A stretch of DNA of 64,000 bases from Nocardioides sp. Root140 (GTDB lineage: Bacteria; Actinomycetota; Actinomycetes; Propionibacteriales; Nocardioidaceae). The notes beneath the pieces are model-generated. The model was given only the letters and a program-made list of their open reading frames with translations. It did no database searches and was not told where the DNA came from. The DNA lies in contig NZ_LMFI01000010.1 in NCBI RefSeq assembly GCF_001426745.1, forward strand, positions 1,656,811 to 1,720,810. The letters run 5' to 3'. Of the stretch, positions 8,522-16,919 are shown one piece after another. The position numbers and the translations under genes are program-made. The first letter of the stretch is position 1. Each line of letters begins with the position of its first letter.

Positions 8522-9828
8522 GGCGAGGCGGCACCGACAGTTATGTTCCCGGGCACGGTGACGCGTCGTACGACGTGGAGCACTACGGGCTGGCGCTGGG
8601 CTACAAGCTGATCGGCAACCGGATCGACGGCGACGCCACCCTCCGCTGCCGGGCGCGGGCGAACCTCGAGTTCCTCGAGCTCGACCTGCACGCGCTGCGT
8701 CCGGCGAAGGTCCTCCTCAACGGCAGGTCGGCCTCCTTCACCCACCGCAACCAGCGCATCCACGTCAAGCTGGGCACGACGATCCCGGCCGGCGAGGTCT
8801 TCGACCTGCGCGTGAAGTACGCCGGCAGCCCGAGGCCGGTGCCCTCGAGGGTGCTCGGCACGTCGGGGTGGGAGGAGCTGGACGACGGCGTGATCGTCGC
8901 CGCGCAGCCGCATGGTGCGCCGTCGTGGTTCCCCTGCAACGACCGCCCCGACAACAAGGCGACCTACTCGATCGCGGTCTCGGCGCCCTCCGACTACTAC
9001 GTGGCCGTCTCCGGCGAGCTGGTCTCGTCCCGTCGCAGTGGCAGCGCGACCACCTGGCTCTACGAGCAGCAGTCGCCGATGCCGACGTACCTCGCGACGG
9101 TGCAGATCGGCCGCTACGAGGTGGTCGAGCTCGAGGCCGACGTACCCCTGCGGGTGATCGGCCCGGCCGACCGCGACGAGGACGCGTTCGCTGCCGGTTT
9201 CGGCCGCCAGCCGGAGATGCTGGCGTTCTTCGTGAAGCTGTTCGGCGACTACCCGTTCGCCTCCTACACGGCGGTGATCACCGACGACGACCTCGAGATT
9301 CCCCTGGAGTCACAAGGGCTCTCGACGTTCGGACGCAACTTCGTCAGCGACGACTGGGACGCCGTCCGGCTGGTCGCGCACGAGCTCTCGCACCAGTGGT
9401 TCGGCAACGCGGTGACGCTGACCAAGTGGAAGGACATCTGGCTGCACGAGGGCTTCGCCTGCTACGCGGAGTGGCTGTGGTCGGAGGAGTCCGGGTCGAA
9501 GAGTGCCGACGAGCGCGCCGCGATCCACCATGCGCGGGTCGCCGACGACGACGGCCCCGACCTGCTGCTGGGCGACCCGGGCGCGGAGCTGATGTTCGAT
9601 GACCGCGTCTACAAGCGTGGGGCGCTGACCTTGCACGCGTTGCGGGCCGAGGTGGGCGACGAGACGTTCTTCGCGATCCTGCGCGGCTGGGTCGCCGAAC
9701 ACACCGGCGGCAACGTGACCACCGAGCAGTTCATCGCGCACGCGGCGGGGGTCGCCGGCCGCGACCTCACGGAGCTCTTCGACGCCTGGTTGTTCAGCGT
9801 CGAGCTGCCGGAGCTGCCGAAGCTCTGA
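8518..9828 (+). CDS. M1 family zinc metallopeptidase
   Basis: A 436-residue peptidase. The zinc site HELSH at residues 288-292 is followed 18 residues later by Glu311 in WLHEGF, the complete HExxH-x18-E signature. The substrate-recognition loop, GxMEN in classic aminopeptidase N, reads LESQG here, a form related to the LETQ-type loops of many bacterial M1 enzymes. At about half the length of PepN it lacks the C-terminal helical domain. The start is GTG at 8518, overlapping the NRPS stop as GTGA, so it is translationally coupled to it. Its last 35 bases overlap the convergent PPTase gene. A role in processing the NRPS product is possible but unproven. Confidence 0.9.
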   Translation: MRRGGTDSYVPGHGDASYDVEHYGLALGYKLIGNRIDGDATLRCRARANLEFLELDLHALRPAKVLLNGRSASFTHRNQRIHVKLGTTIPAGEVFDLRVKYAGSPRPVPSRVLGTSGWEELDDGVIVAAQPHGAPSWFPCNDRPDNKATYSIAVSAPSDYYVAVSGELVSSRRSGSATTWLYEQQSPMPTYLATVQIGRYEVVELEADVPLRVIGPADRDEDAFAAGFGRQPEMLAFFVKLFGDYPFASYTAVITDDDLEIPLESQGLSTFGRNFVSDDWDAVRLVAHELSHQWFGNAVTLTKWKDIWLHEGFACYAEWLWSEESGSKSADERAAIHHARVADDDGPDLLLGDPGAELMFDDRVYKRGALTLHALRAEVGDETFFAILRGWVAEHTGGNVTTEQFIAHAAGVAGRDLTELFDAWLFSVELPELPKL

Positions 9829-10333
9829 CCCCGGGTCGGACCGGCAGCACGACGACCGCGGCCACCGAGCCGACGGGCGCGTCCAGCTCGCGCACGTCGT
9901 GATCGGCCAGGCGCACCGACGTCATCGCCACGTCGAGTCCGGTGCCGCGCGCCTTGAGGATGGCCTCCTTCGCGGCCCAGGCCCATGTGGCCTCGACGCC
10001 GGGCGGGTCGTCCGGATGCAGCACGAGGCCCGGGTCCCAGCGCGCCTCGACATCGGCGACCACCTCGATGTCGACGCCGACGGGACTCGTCGCCACCGCT
10101 GTGACCAGGTGGTCACCGGCGCGCGACAGGCTGACGTGGGCGCCGGTGGCCCACGGCCGCCCGTGCGCGTCCGAGCCGCAGCGCGGGCACAGTCGACCGA
10201 CGCGGACGCCGCCCGCGTCGACTCCGAGAAGGGCGGCGACGTGCCGGGCGAGCGCCTCGTCGGCGTCCCCGGTGCGGGGGTGCCAGGCGATGTCGGCGAC
10301 CCCGTCGCCCGGGAGTCCGCCGGAAGAACTCAT
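9794..10333 (-). CDS. 4'-phosphopantetheinyl transferase (Sfp-type)
   Basis: A 179-residue protein with the two hallmark motifs of the Sfp superfamily: VGVDIEVV (Mg ligands Asp88 and Glu90) and WAAKEAILKARG (Lys122, Glu123). The segment LCPRCGSDAHGRPW contains a CxxC pair upstream of the first motif. Such enzymes move 4'-phosphopantetheine from coenzyme A to the serine of carrier domains. The carrier domain of the NRPS at 4634-8521 is the obvious local target. It is convergent with the M1 gene and divergent from the lipase gene. The ATG at 10333 was chosen; the frame stays open upstream. Confidence 0.88.
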   Translation of the reverse strand: MSSSGGLPGDGVADIAWHPRTGDADEALARHVAALLGVDAGGVRVGRLCPRCGSDAHGRPWATGAHVSLSRAGDHLVTAVATSPVGVDIEVVADVEARWDPGLVLHPDDPPGVEATWAWAAKEAILKARGTGLDVAMTSVRLADHDVRELDAPVGSVAAVVVLPVRPGVRASAAPAARR

Positions 10334-10403
10334 GGCGTGAACCCTATGCGTGCCCTTAGTGTGACGTGGGCCACATGTGGGGATCGACAAAGGAGTCGTG
10401 TGC

Positions 10404-11414
10404 ATGAAGTGGAAGATCTCGGGCGCGGTTGCTGCGGCAGCCTCGGTCCTCACCGCCACGCTGGTGGCCGCTCCCGCGGCCCACGCCGCCGGTCCGTCGT
10501 ACGTCGCCCTCGGTGACTCGTACGCCTCGGGTACCGGCACTCGCAGCTACATCGACGACGGCACCTCGTGTCAGCGCTCGACGTACGCCTATCCCTCACT
10601 GATCGCGGCGGCCCGCGGCTACTCGCTCAACTTCCGGGCCTGCTCGGGGGCGCGGATCCCCGACGTCACCAACAACCAGCTGAGCGCGCTCACCTCGACC
10701 ACGAAGTACGTGTCGATCTCGGTGGGCGGCAATGACGCCGGCTTCGCCGACGTGCTCACCGAGTGCGCACAGCCCGGCTGGATGAGCGACTGCGACGGTG
10801 CCATCGACGGGGCACAGGCCTACATCAACAACACCCTGCCTGCGAAGCTCTCCACGCTCTATGCCGCGATCCGGGCGAAGTCACCCACCGCCAAGGTGGT
10901 CGTGGTCGGCTACCCGCGCATCTTCAACGGCGAGGACTGCAACGCGCTGACCTGGTTCTCGCCGGCGGAGGAGAGCCGGCTCAACGCCACGGCCGACCTG
11001 CTCAACAGCCGTACCGCCACGCAGGCCGGCGCCAAGGGCTTCAGCTTCGCCAACCCCACGAGCCGGTTCGTGGGCCACGCCGTCTGCGACGACCCCGAAT
11101 ACCTCAACGGGCTGTCGAACCCGATCTCGGAGTCCTACCACCCGAACAAGCCGGGCCATGCGAGCGGCTACACGCCGACGGTGAGCCCGCTGCTCACCGG
11201 TGCCTCGTTGACGGTGACTGCCGACGTACGCCGGACCGCCGCGGCGAGCGCCGACGACCTGGCGGCGCAGCAGCGCCAGTACGCCGCGGCCGACGCGTCG
11301 ATCACGCCGGAGACCTTCGGTGTGCCCGACCTCGACAGCCCGCGCGCCCGGGCGGCCGCCCGCAAGGCCGGCATCGACATCGACCGGTGGGTGGCCAGGC
11401 AGGCCCGGCGCTGA
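10404..11414 (+). CDS. Secreted SGNH/GDSL-type lipase or esterase
   Basis: A 336-residue protein with a signal peptide (MKWKISG, a hydrophobic stretch, then AAHA cleavage near residue 28). Block I, VALGDSYASG, carries the nucleophile Ser39; block III is SVGGNDAGF with the oxyanion Asn; the C-terminal catalytic His lies in SYHPNKPGH. This is the Streptomyces-type secreted SGNH lipase pattern. It acts outside the cell on ester substrates. An AAGGAG Shine-Dalgarno about 8 bases before the ATG at 10404 decides this start over an upstream GTG at 10377. About 80 residues after the catalytic domain are Ala/Arg-rich and unassigned. Confidence 0.88.
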   Translation: MKWKISGAVAAAASVLTATLVAAPAAHAAGPSYVALGDSYASGTGTRSYIDDGTSCQRSTYAYPSLIAAARGYSLNFRACSGARIPDVTNNQLSALTSTTKYVSISVGGNDAGFADVLTECAQPGWMSDCDGAIDGAQAYINNTLPAKLSTLYAAIRAKSPTAKVVVVGYPRIFNGEDCNALTWFSPAEESRLNATADLLNSRTATQAGAKGFSFANPTSRFVGHAVCDDPEYLNGLSNPISESYHPNKPGHASGYTPTVSPLLTGASLTVTADVRRTAAASADDLAAQQRQYAAADASITPETFGVPDLDSPRARAAARKAGIDIDRWVARQARR

Positions 11415-11541
11415 CCCGGAACCTCCGAAAATGGGCCGTTGTGGGGCGAAATCTGCCTCTGCGCACGCTGGGCCACCCCGCAGTGGAGGAGAACTGCGGA
11501 CTTCTTCGGTGGAAGAACGTGCGAAATGGGGACGGGCGTGC

Positions 11542-11574
11542 GATACTCAAGGTGAACAGAAAGTGAACAGGAGG
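11542..11574 (+). promoter_or_regulatory. Possible promoter and strong RBS of a small ORF
   Basis: A -10-like GATACT at 11542-11547 precedes two direct copies of GTGAACAG (11552 and 11563, pitch 11), and a perfect AGGAGG at 11569-11574 precedes the ATG at 11581. No convincing -35 was found. The close direct repeat could bind a regulator or lie at the transcript start. Confidence 0.4.
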
Positions 11575-11580
11575 TGTCCC

Positions 11581-11715
11581 ATGCGCAGCCACGACCAGAA
11601 CGACCGCCCCACGATGACGTGGATCGAGGTCAAGGACGCGGATGGTCGCACGCACCTGGAGGCACGCTGGAGCGTCACCACGCACACGTCCGCCGCCACC
11701 GTGCACGCGGCCTGA
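11581..11715 (+). CDS. Small hypothetical protein (44 aa)
   Basis: A 44-residue ORF with a perfect AGGAGG ribosome-binding site 6 bases before its ATG, its own promoter-like sequence, and a strong hairpin just downstream. The peptide begins MRSHDQNDRPTMTWIEVKDA, ends in Ala-rich SAATVHAA, and contains the charged/aromatic core TWIEVKDADGRTHLEARW. It has no signal peptide, membrane segment or cysteine. The signals around it argue strongly that it is translated. No family was recognised and no function is proposed. Confidence 0.65.
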   Translation: MRSHDQNDRPTMTWIEVKDADGRTHLEARWSVTTHTSAATVHAA

Positions 11716-11745
11716 GCTGGATTCAGACAGACGCAGCAATCTCTC

Positions 11746-11778
11746 GAACCGGCCCGCCACCGAGTGGCGGGCCGGTTC
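11746..11778 (+). terminator. Hairpin terminator after the small ORF
   Basis: A perfect 15-base-pair stem (GAACCGGCCCGCCAC pairing with its reverse complement) with a 3-base CGA loop. It has no clear T-run. It lies between the 44-residue ORF and azlC, which starts 23 bases later, so it could also insulate or attenuate azlCD. Confidence 0.7.
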
Positions 11779-11800
11779 CGTGTTCGGGTAAGGATTGCCC

Positions 11801-12490
11801 ATGCGTGCTGCCTGGCGAGACCTCTCGGAGAGACTCGGCCCCGGCACGCTCCGCGACATCCTGCTGGTGAACCTCGCCGTCGGCATCGTCGGTGTCTCGT
11901 ACGGCGCGATCACCGTCGGCGACGGACTGCCCCTGTGGGCTCCCAACCTGATGTCGATCGTCGTGCTCGGTGGGGCGAGCCAGTTCCTGTTCACCGGCAT
12001 CATCGGGGCCGGTGGCAGTCCGGTCGCGGCCGTGCTGGCGGGCCTGCTGGTGAACGCCCGCCACCTCCCCTTCGGCTTCGCCCTTGCCGACACGGTCAAG
12101 AATCGGCCCGTGCTGGGGTCCTACCTGATGATCGACGAGGTCGTCGCCTTCGCACTGTCCGAGAAGGATCCGGTGCGGCGCCGCCTGGTGTTCTTCACCT
12201 GCGGTGCCTGCCTGTGGGTGTTCTGGAACATCGGCTCGCTGCTGGGCGGGCTGCTCGGCAACGCGATCACCGACACGGACACCTTCGGGCTCGACGCGGC
12301 GTTCCCCGCCGTGCTCGTGGCGTTGGTGATGCCCGCCCTGCGTGACCGTCGGACCCGCACCCTCGCGTTGGTCGGTGCGGTCGTGGCGGTGGCGGTCACC
12401 CCGCTCCTGCCGGCCGGGACCGCGGTGCTGCTCGCGCTTGCCGCGTTGGCCCTGCTGCCCCTCATGCGCGGAGCCGGTGAGGCGTCGTGA
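11801..12490 (+). CDS. azlC: AzlC family branched-chain amino acid exporter, large subunit
   Basis: A 229-residue integral membrane protein with the AzlC family hallmark GGASQFLFTGII and the conserved NARHLPFG motif. With AzlD it forms a two-part exporter of branched-chain amino acids or analogues (azaleucine resistance in Bacillus). The ATG at 11801 has AAGGA 6 bases upstream and was preferred to a TTG two codons earlier. The stop overlaps the azlD start (GTGA). Confidence 0.9.
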   Translation: MRAAWRDLSERLGPGTLRDILLVNLAVGIVGVSYGAITVGDGLPLWAPNLMSIVVLGGASQFLFTGIIGAGGSPVAAVLAGLLVNARHLPFGFALADTVKNRPVLGSYLMIDEVVAFALSEKDPVRRRLVFFTCGACLWVFWNIGSLLGGLLGNAITDTDTFGLDAAFPAVLVALVMPALRDRRTRTLALVGAVVAVAVTPLLPAGTAVLLALAALALLPLMRGAGEAS

Positions 12491-12807
12491 TCTCGGCCCC
12501 GGTGCTGATCGCCTCCGCCGTCCTGCTCGGCCTCGGCACGTTCGCGTTCCGGGCCGTAGGCCCCCTGCTGCACGCCCGCATCCGGGTGAGCCCGTCCGTG
12601 CAGTCGCTGATGTCGATGTCCGCGACCGTCCTGCTGGTCGCCCTCGCCGCCACGGCCGCGATCTTCGACGGGTCGTCGCCGGCCGGCTGGGCCCGGGTGT
12701 CCGGGGTCGCGGTCGCCGTGGTCCTGGCCTGGCGCCGGGCGCCGTTCGTGGTCATCGTGCTGGCCGCGGCCGGGACCGCCGCGGGCCTGCGCGCGCTCGG
12801 CGTCTGA
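12487..12807 (+). CDS. azlD: AzlD family branched-chain amino acid exporter, small subunit
   Basis: A 106-residue, almost wholly hydrophobic protein with about four membrane segments, typical length for AzlD, including the conserved TFAFRAVGPLL near the N-terminus. It starts with GTG overlapping the azlC stop, so the two subunits are coupled. The gene ends directly at a tandem repeat array. Confidence 0.88.
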   Translation: MISAPVLIASAVLLGLGTFAFRAVGPLLHARIRVSPSVQSLMSMSATVLLVALAATAAIFDGSSPAGWARVSGVAVAVVLAWRRAPFVVIVLAAAGTAAGLRALGV

Positions 12808-12891
12808 GAACTGGCGACAGGTCGATCGGAACTGGCGACGGGTCGATCGGAACTGGCGACGGGTCGATCGGAACTGGCGACGGGTCAGTCG
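12808..12891. repeat. Four tandem 21-bp repeats between convergent genes
   Basis: Four head-to-tail 21-base units begin at 12808, 12829, 12850 and 12871, each starting GAACTGGCGAC. Units 2 and 3 are identical, unit 1 has one change and unit 4 has a few in its last half. The array begins at the first base after the azlD stop. The last unit contains the stop codon and final codons of the convergent endonuclease-like gene. Being a multiple of three bases, units could be gained or lost without shifting a frame. Confidence 0.9.
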
Positions 12892-13976
12892 TCGTCGACC
12901 CGCTTGCCGTCCTTGTAGATGATCCTCGTCCTGAGCTCCGGCACCGTCACCTCGGCGGCCACCAGCGGGTGGTCGCTGGCGCGCTGGATGTCCGGGGTGC
13001 GCAGCGCGCGGTAGTCGCTGAACTCCACCTTGTCGGAGCCGAACACCCAGTCGACGGCGAGCGGTCGCGGCGGCGGGGCGCACGAGCTGCCGGTGCTACC
13101 ACCGTTCGCTGCCTTGAGTCCCGTCGAGGTGGTGATCCGACAGAAGTAGCCTTCCCAGTCGTTCATGTCACCGGTGAGGAACACGGGCTCGTCGGGGTGG
13201 TCGGCGGCGAGCTGGTTGGCCAGGTCGATCTCGACCTGGGTCGCGGCTCCGCGCCACTTGGCGGCGTTGCCGTGGGCGTTGGCCGGGTTGTGCACGTTCA
13301 TCAGCCACAGCTTCTGGCCGGTGGCGATGTGCTCGAGCTGGACCACCGGCATCTGCCGGATCTGGCCGAAGAAGTAGGGGATGCCGAACGTCTCGCTCTG
13401 CACCAGGTTGAACGTGTCGGTGCGCCACGCGACGGCGTTGGCATGCAGCTGTACGCCGGCGCTGGCCGGCGGGTACACGCCGTACGACCCGCCGGTCTGG
13501 GCCAGGAACGCGCCCATCTGCGGGGCCTGGAACTCCTGGAAGCCGACCAGGTCGACACTGCTGTTGCGCAGGGCGCCGACCGCGAGCCCGGTGCGCACGC
13601 CGCTGGGGGCCATGCCCTTGCGGTCACCGCCGGGGGCGGTGTGGCTGTGTCCGAGCAGGTTGAACGACGCGATCGTGAAGCTGAACTGCGGCGCCACGTC
13701 GTACTTCGGCTTGGGCTTGCGTTTGATCGTCACCGTCGGACCGACCAGCTTCTTCTGCACCGTCGAGCCCTCGGGACGCCCCGGAACCGTCGAGGACGCC
13801 GTCGGCGATCCCGAAGGCTGCTGCGAGGGCGGGGCGGAAACCGTGGTGCTGGGCTCGGCACTCGTCTTGTTGCTGTCGTCGGACTCGCCGCCGAGCACGA
13901 ACCCGAAGATCACCACGAGGGCGGTCACGAGCGCAGCCGGAGCCAACATCACGAGGAGCTCGGGTGGTTTGCGCAC
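12885..13976 (-). CDS. Membrane-anchored endonuclease/exonuclease/phosphatase family protein
   Basis: A 363-residue protein. A membrane anchor lies near the N-terminus (ALVTALVVIFGFVLGG), then a Ser/Thr/Pro-rich linker to about residue 90, then an EEP fold: IASFNLLG (metal-binding Asn), VGFQEFQ (Glu), NVHNPAN, LTGDMNDW (GDxN) and ASDHPLV (catalytic SDH). EEP enzymes hydrolyse phosphodiesters in nucleic acids or phospholipids; here the catalytic domain should be outside the cytoplasmic membrane. The start is GTG at 13976, with a downstream ATG possible. Its last codons fall in the 21-bp repeat array. Confidence 0.85.
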   Translation of the reverse strand: MRKPPELLVMLAPAALVTALVVIFGFVLGGESDDSNKTSAEPSTTVSAPPSQQPSGSPTASSTVPGRPEGSTVQKKLVGPTVTIKRKPKPKYDVAPQFSFTIASFNLLGHSHTAPGGDRKGMAPSGVRTGLAVGALRNSSVDLVGFQEFQAPQMGAFLAQTGGSYGVYPPASAGVQLHANAVAWRTDTFNLVQSETFGIPYFFGQIRQMPVVQLEHIATGQKLWLMNVHNPANAHGNAAKWRGAATQVEIDLANQLAADHPDEPVFLTGDMNDWEGYFCRITTSTGLKAANGGSTGSSCAPPPRPLAVDWVFGSDKVEFSDYRALRTPDIQRASDHPLVAAEVTVPELRTRIIYKDGKRVDDD

Positions 13977-14047
13977 CGGAGAAGGTTACCTGTGGGAAGC
14001 CTCAGTGCCGAACCTGCCGAGATCCACCCCCGCACTAGGGTGAAAAC

Positions 14048-15427
14048 ATGAGCGATGTCTTCGATGTCCTGGACCCCGTCGACGGATCGGTGATCGACCG
14101 GGTGCCCGACGCCACCGTCGCCGACGCGATCGGCGCACTCGACCGGGCGGTCGCCGTGCAGGCCGAGTGGGCGGCGACCCCGCCGCGAGACCGCGGGGAG
14201 ATCCTGCGCCGGGCGTTCGAGCTGATCACCGAGCGCGCCGACGAGTTCGGCCGCACCATCAGCCTCGAGATGGGCAAGCCCCTGGCCGAGGGCAAGGGCG
14301 AGGTGGCCTACGGTGCCGAGTTCCTGCGCTGGTTCAGTGAAGAGGCGGTCCGCATCCGCGGCAGCTGGCTGAACGCACCGGCCGGCGGCTCGCGGCTGCT
14401 GACCCTCAAGAAGCCGGTCGGCCCATGCCTGTTCGTCACCCCGTGGAACTTCCCGCTGGCGATGGGAACCCGCAAGATCGGACCGGCGATCGCGGCCGGC
14501 TGCACGATGATCGTCAAGCCGGCCTCGGCCACCCCGCTGACGATGATCAAGCTGGCCGAGGTCTTCGCCGAGGCCGGCCTCCCCGACGGGGTCCTCCAGG
14601 TGGTCACCACCAGGTCGTCGAGGGAGGTCACGGCGGCGCTGATGGCCGACGACCGACTCCGCAAGGTCTCGTTCACCGGCTCCACCGCGGTCGGCAAGGG
14701 CCTGGTCGAGCAGTCGGCCGCCAACCTCCAGCGGGTGTCGATGGAGCTCGGCGGCAACGCACCGTTCCTGGTCTTCGACGACGCCGACGTCGACGCGGCG
14801 ATCGAGGGCGCGATGGTCGCCAAGATGCGCAACATGGGCGAGGCCTGCACCTCGGCCAACCGGTTCCTGGTGCAGTCGGGTGTGGCCGAGGAGTTCACGA
14901 GGAAGCTGGCCGAGCGCATGGGCGCGTTGAAGGTCGGCCGCGGCCAGGACGACGGGGTCGAGGTCGGTCCGCTGATCGACGCCGACGCCGTGGCCGGCGT
15001 CCGCGAGCTGGTCGACGACGCAGTGGCGCAGGGCGCCCGGGTCGCCACCGGTGGTGGTGAGCCCGACGGCAACTTCTACCCGCCGACCGTGCTCGCCGAT
15101 GTGCCGGCCGGTGCGCGGATCAACCGCGAGGAGGTCTTCGGGCCGGTCGCGCCGGTGACCACGTTCACCGACGAGGACGAGGCGATCCGGCTGGCCAACG
15201 ACACGGAGTACGGCTTGGCGTCCTACGTCTACACCCGCGACCTCGACCGCACGCTGCGCGTCGTGGAGTCGCTCGCCTTCGGCATGGTCGGGGTCAACAC
15301 CGGCCTGGTCTCCAACCCGGCGGCTCCGTTCGGCGGGGTGAAGGCCAGCGGGTTCGGCCGCGAGGGTGGCTTCGAGGGCATCGAGGAGTACCTCGACACG
15401 ACGTACGTCGGCATCGCGCGCGGGTGA
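14048..15427 (+). CDS. gabD: NAD(P)-dependent succinate-semialdehyde dehydrogenase
   Basis: A 459-residue aldehyde dehydrogenase with the cofactor motif FTGSTAVGK, the general-base Glu in MELGGNAPF, and the catalytic Cys267 in MGEACTSANRF. The C-terminal PFGGVKASGFGREGG is typical of succinate-semialdehyde dehydrogenases, which make succinate from the GABA shunt product. The subgroup is from overall pattern, so related semialdehydes are possible. It is followed 40 bases later by zwf and may be cotranscribed with it. Confidence 0.85.
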   Translation: MSDVFDVLDPVDGSVIDRVPDATVADAIGALDRAVAVQAEWAATPPRDRGEILRRAFELITERADEFGRTISLEMGKPLAEGKGEVAYGAEFLRWFSEEAVRIRGSWLNAPAGGSRLLTLKKPVGPCLFVTPWNFPLAMGTRKIGPAIAAGCTMIVKPASATPLTMIKLAEVFAEAGLPDGVLQVVTTRSSREVTAALMADDRLRKVSFTGSTAVGKGLVEQSAANLQRVSMELGGNAPFLVFDDADVDAAIEGAMVAKMRNMGEACTSANRFLVQSGVAEEFTRKLAERMGALKVGRGQDDGVEVGPLIDADAVAGVRELVDDAVAQGARVATGGGEPDGNFYPPTVLADVPAGARINREEVFGPVAPVTTFTDEDEAIRLANDTEYGLASYVYTRDLDRTLRVVESLAFGMVGVNTGLVSNPAAPFGGVKASGFGREGGFEGIEEYLDTTYVGIARG

Positions 15428-15466
15428 CTCTCGCGAGCGGCTCGGCCGACGTGGCAGGCTGGGACC

Positions 15467-16906
15467 ATGGCTGACAACCCGCAGGGCACGCCAGGGCCGC
15501 CCACCACGATCGTCCTCTTCGGCGCCACCGGTGATCTCTCCCGGCGCAAGCTGCTGCCGGGCATGCTGCACCTGTGGCGCTCGGGGCTGCTGCCCGAGAT
15601 GCAGGTGGTCGGCACCTCGCTCGACGAGCACACCCGTGAGTCGTTCGTCGACTTCGCCCGTGAGGCGATCGGCGAGTTCAGCGACGACGAGCAGGACAAG
15701 GACGAGTTCGAGGAGTTCGCCAAGCGGCTCTTCTGGGCCAACGATGGTGTCGACAACCTGAAGGCCGGCATCGAGGAGGCCGAGGCCGACTGCGAGAAGC
15801 CGCAGGCCCGGCTGCACTATCTCTCCGTGCCGCCGAAGGCCGCGCTCAGCGTCGTGGACACCCTCGACAAGGCCGGCCTGGTCAAGAACAGCCGCATCGT
15901 GATGGAGAAGCCGTTCGGCACCGACCTGGCCTCGGCCAAGTCGCTGAACGACTCGATCCACAAGGTCTTCAAGGAAGAGCAGATCTTCCGCATCGACCAC
16001 TTCCTCGGCAAGGAGCCGGCGCTCAACATCCTCGCGCTGCGCTTCGCCAACGGCCTCTTCGAGCCGATCTGGCACCGCAACCACATCGACCACATCCAGA
16101 TCGACATCCCCGAGACGCTCGGCGTCGAAGGTCGGGCGGCCTTCTACGAGGGCACCGGCGCCTACCGCGACATGGTGGTCACCCACCTCTTCCAGGTGCT
16201 CGCCTTCATCGCGATGGAGCCGCCGACGGCGCTCGACCCGATCTCGATCAGCGAGGAGAAGCACAAGGTCTTCCGCTCGATGCTGCCGCTCGACCCCCAC
16301 GACGTCGTGCGTGGGCAGTACGACGGCTACCGGGCCGAGGAGGGCGTCGACCCGCAGTCCGACACCGAGACCTTCATCGCGCTGAAGTGCTTCGTCGACA
16401 ACTGGCGCTGGGCCGACGTGCCGTTCTACCTGCGCACCGGCAAGAAGCTCGCCGAGGGTCAGCGGATCATCTCGATCGCGTTCCGTGAGCCACCGAAGTC
16501 GATGTTCCCCGAGGGGTCCGGCATCGGCGACCACGGGCCCGACCACCTCACCTTCGACCTGGCCGACACCGCGAAGATGTCGTTGTCGTTCTACGGCAAG
16601 CGCCCGGGCCCGGGGTTCGGCCTCAACAAGCTGTCGATGCAGTTCGCCATGGAGGACACCGGCTGGGCCGGGTCGATCCTCGAGGCCTACGAGCGCCTGA
16701 TCCTCGAGGCGGTGAAGGGCAACCGCACCCTGTTCACCACCGCCGAGGGCGTCGAGCGGTTGTGGGAGATCTCCGAGCCGCTGCTCGAGCACATGCCGCC
16801 AGTGCGCAACTACCCCCAGGGCTCGTGGGGCCCCAACCAGATCCACCAGCTGATCGCCCCGTTCGCGTGGCGGCTGCCGTTCGAACGCAAGTGGCGCGCC
16901 AACTAG
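15467..16906 (+). CDS. zwf: Glucose-6-phosphate dehydrogenase
   Basis: A 479-residue enzyme with the NADP site FGATGDLSRRKL at residues 18-29 and the substrate site RIDHFLGKE near residue 175 (usual RIDHYLGKE, Tyr to Phe). It oxidises glucose 6-phosphate to 6-phosphogluconolactone, the entry to the oxidative pentose phosphate pathway, and supplies NADPH. It is not accompanied by opcA, tal or pgl, unlike the classic actinobacterial pentose phosphate cluster, so it may be a second isozyme. The DUF2332 gene starts 13 bases after its stop. Confidence 0.93.
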   Translation: MADNPQGTPGPPTTIVLFGATGDLSRRKLLPGMLHLWRSGLLPEMQVVGTSLDEHTRESFVDFAREAIGEFSDDEQDKDEFEEFAKRLFWANDGVDNLKAGIEEAEADCEKPQARLHYLSVPPKAALSVVDTLDKAGLVKNSRIVMEKPFGTDLASAKSLNDSIHKVFKEEQIFRIDHFLGKEPALNILALRFANGLFEPIWHRNHIDHIQIDIPETLGVEGRAAFYEGTGAYRDMVVTHLFQVLAFIAMEPPTALDPISISEEKHKVFRSMLPLDPHDVVRGQYDGYRAEEGVDPQSDTETFIALKCFVDNWRWADVPFYLRTGKKLAEGQRIISIAFREPPKSMFPEGSGIGDHGPDHLTFDLADTAKMSLSFYGKRPGPGFGLNKLSMQFAMEDTGWAGSILEAYERLILEAVKGNRTLFTTAEGVERLWEISEPLLEHMPPVRNYPQGSWGPNQIHQLIAPFAWRLPFERKWRAN

Positions 16907-16919
16907 GCCCTCGCCGCTG

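Noticed and set aside
11320..11580. A longer form of the 44-residue ORF starting inside the lipase gene.
   Set aside because: The upstream part overlaps the lipase coding region, while the ATG at 11581 has a perfect RBS.
12808..12891. Possible CRISPR array at the 21-bp repeats.
   Set aside because: Units are directly adjacent with no spacers and there are no cas genes. The same applies to the array at 41089.
13949..16846. A 965-codon minus-strand open frame across gabD and zwf.
   Set aside because: Both plus-strand genes have intact catalytic motifs; the antisense frame shows only shadow composition.
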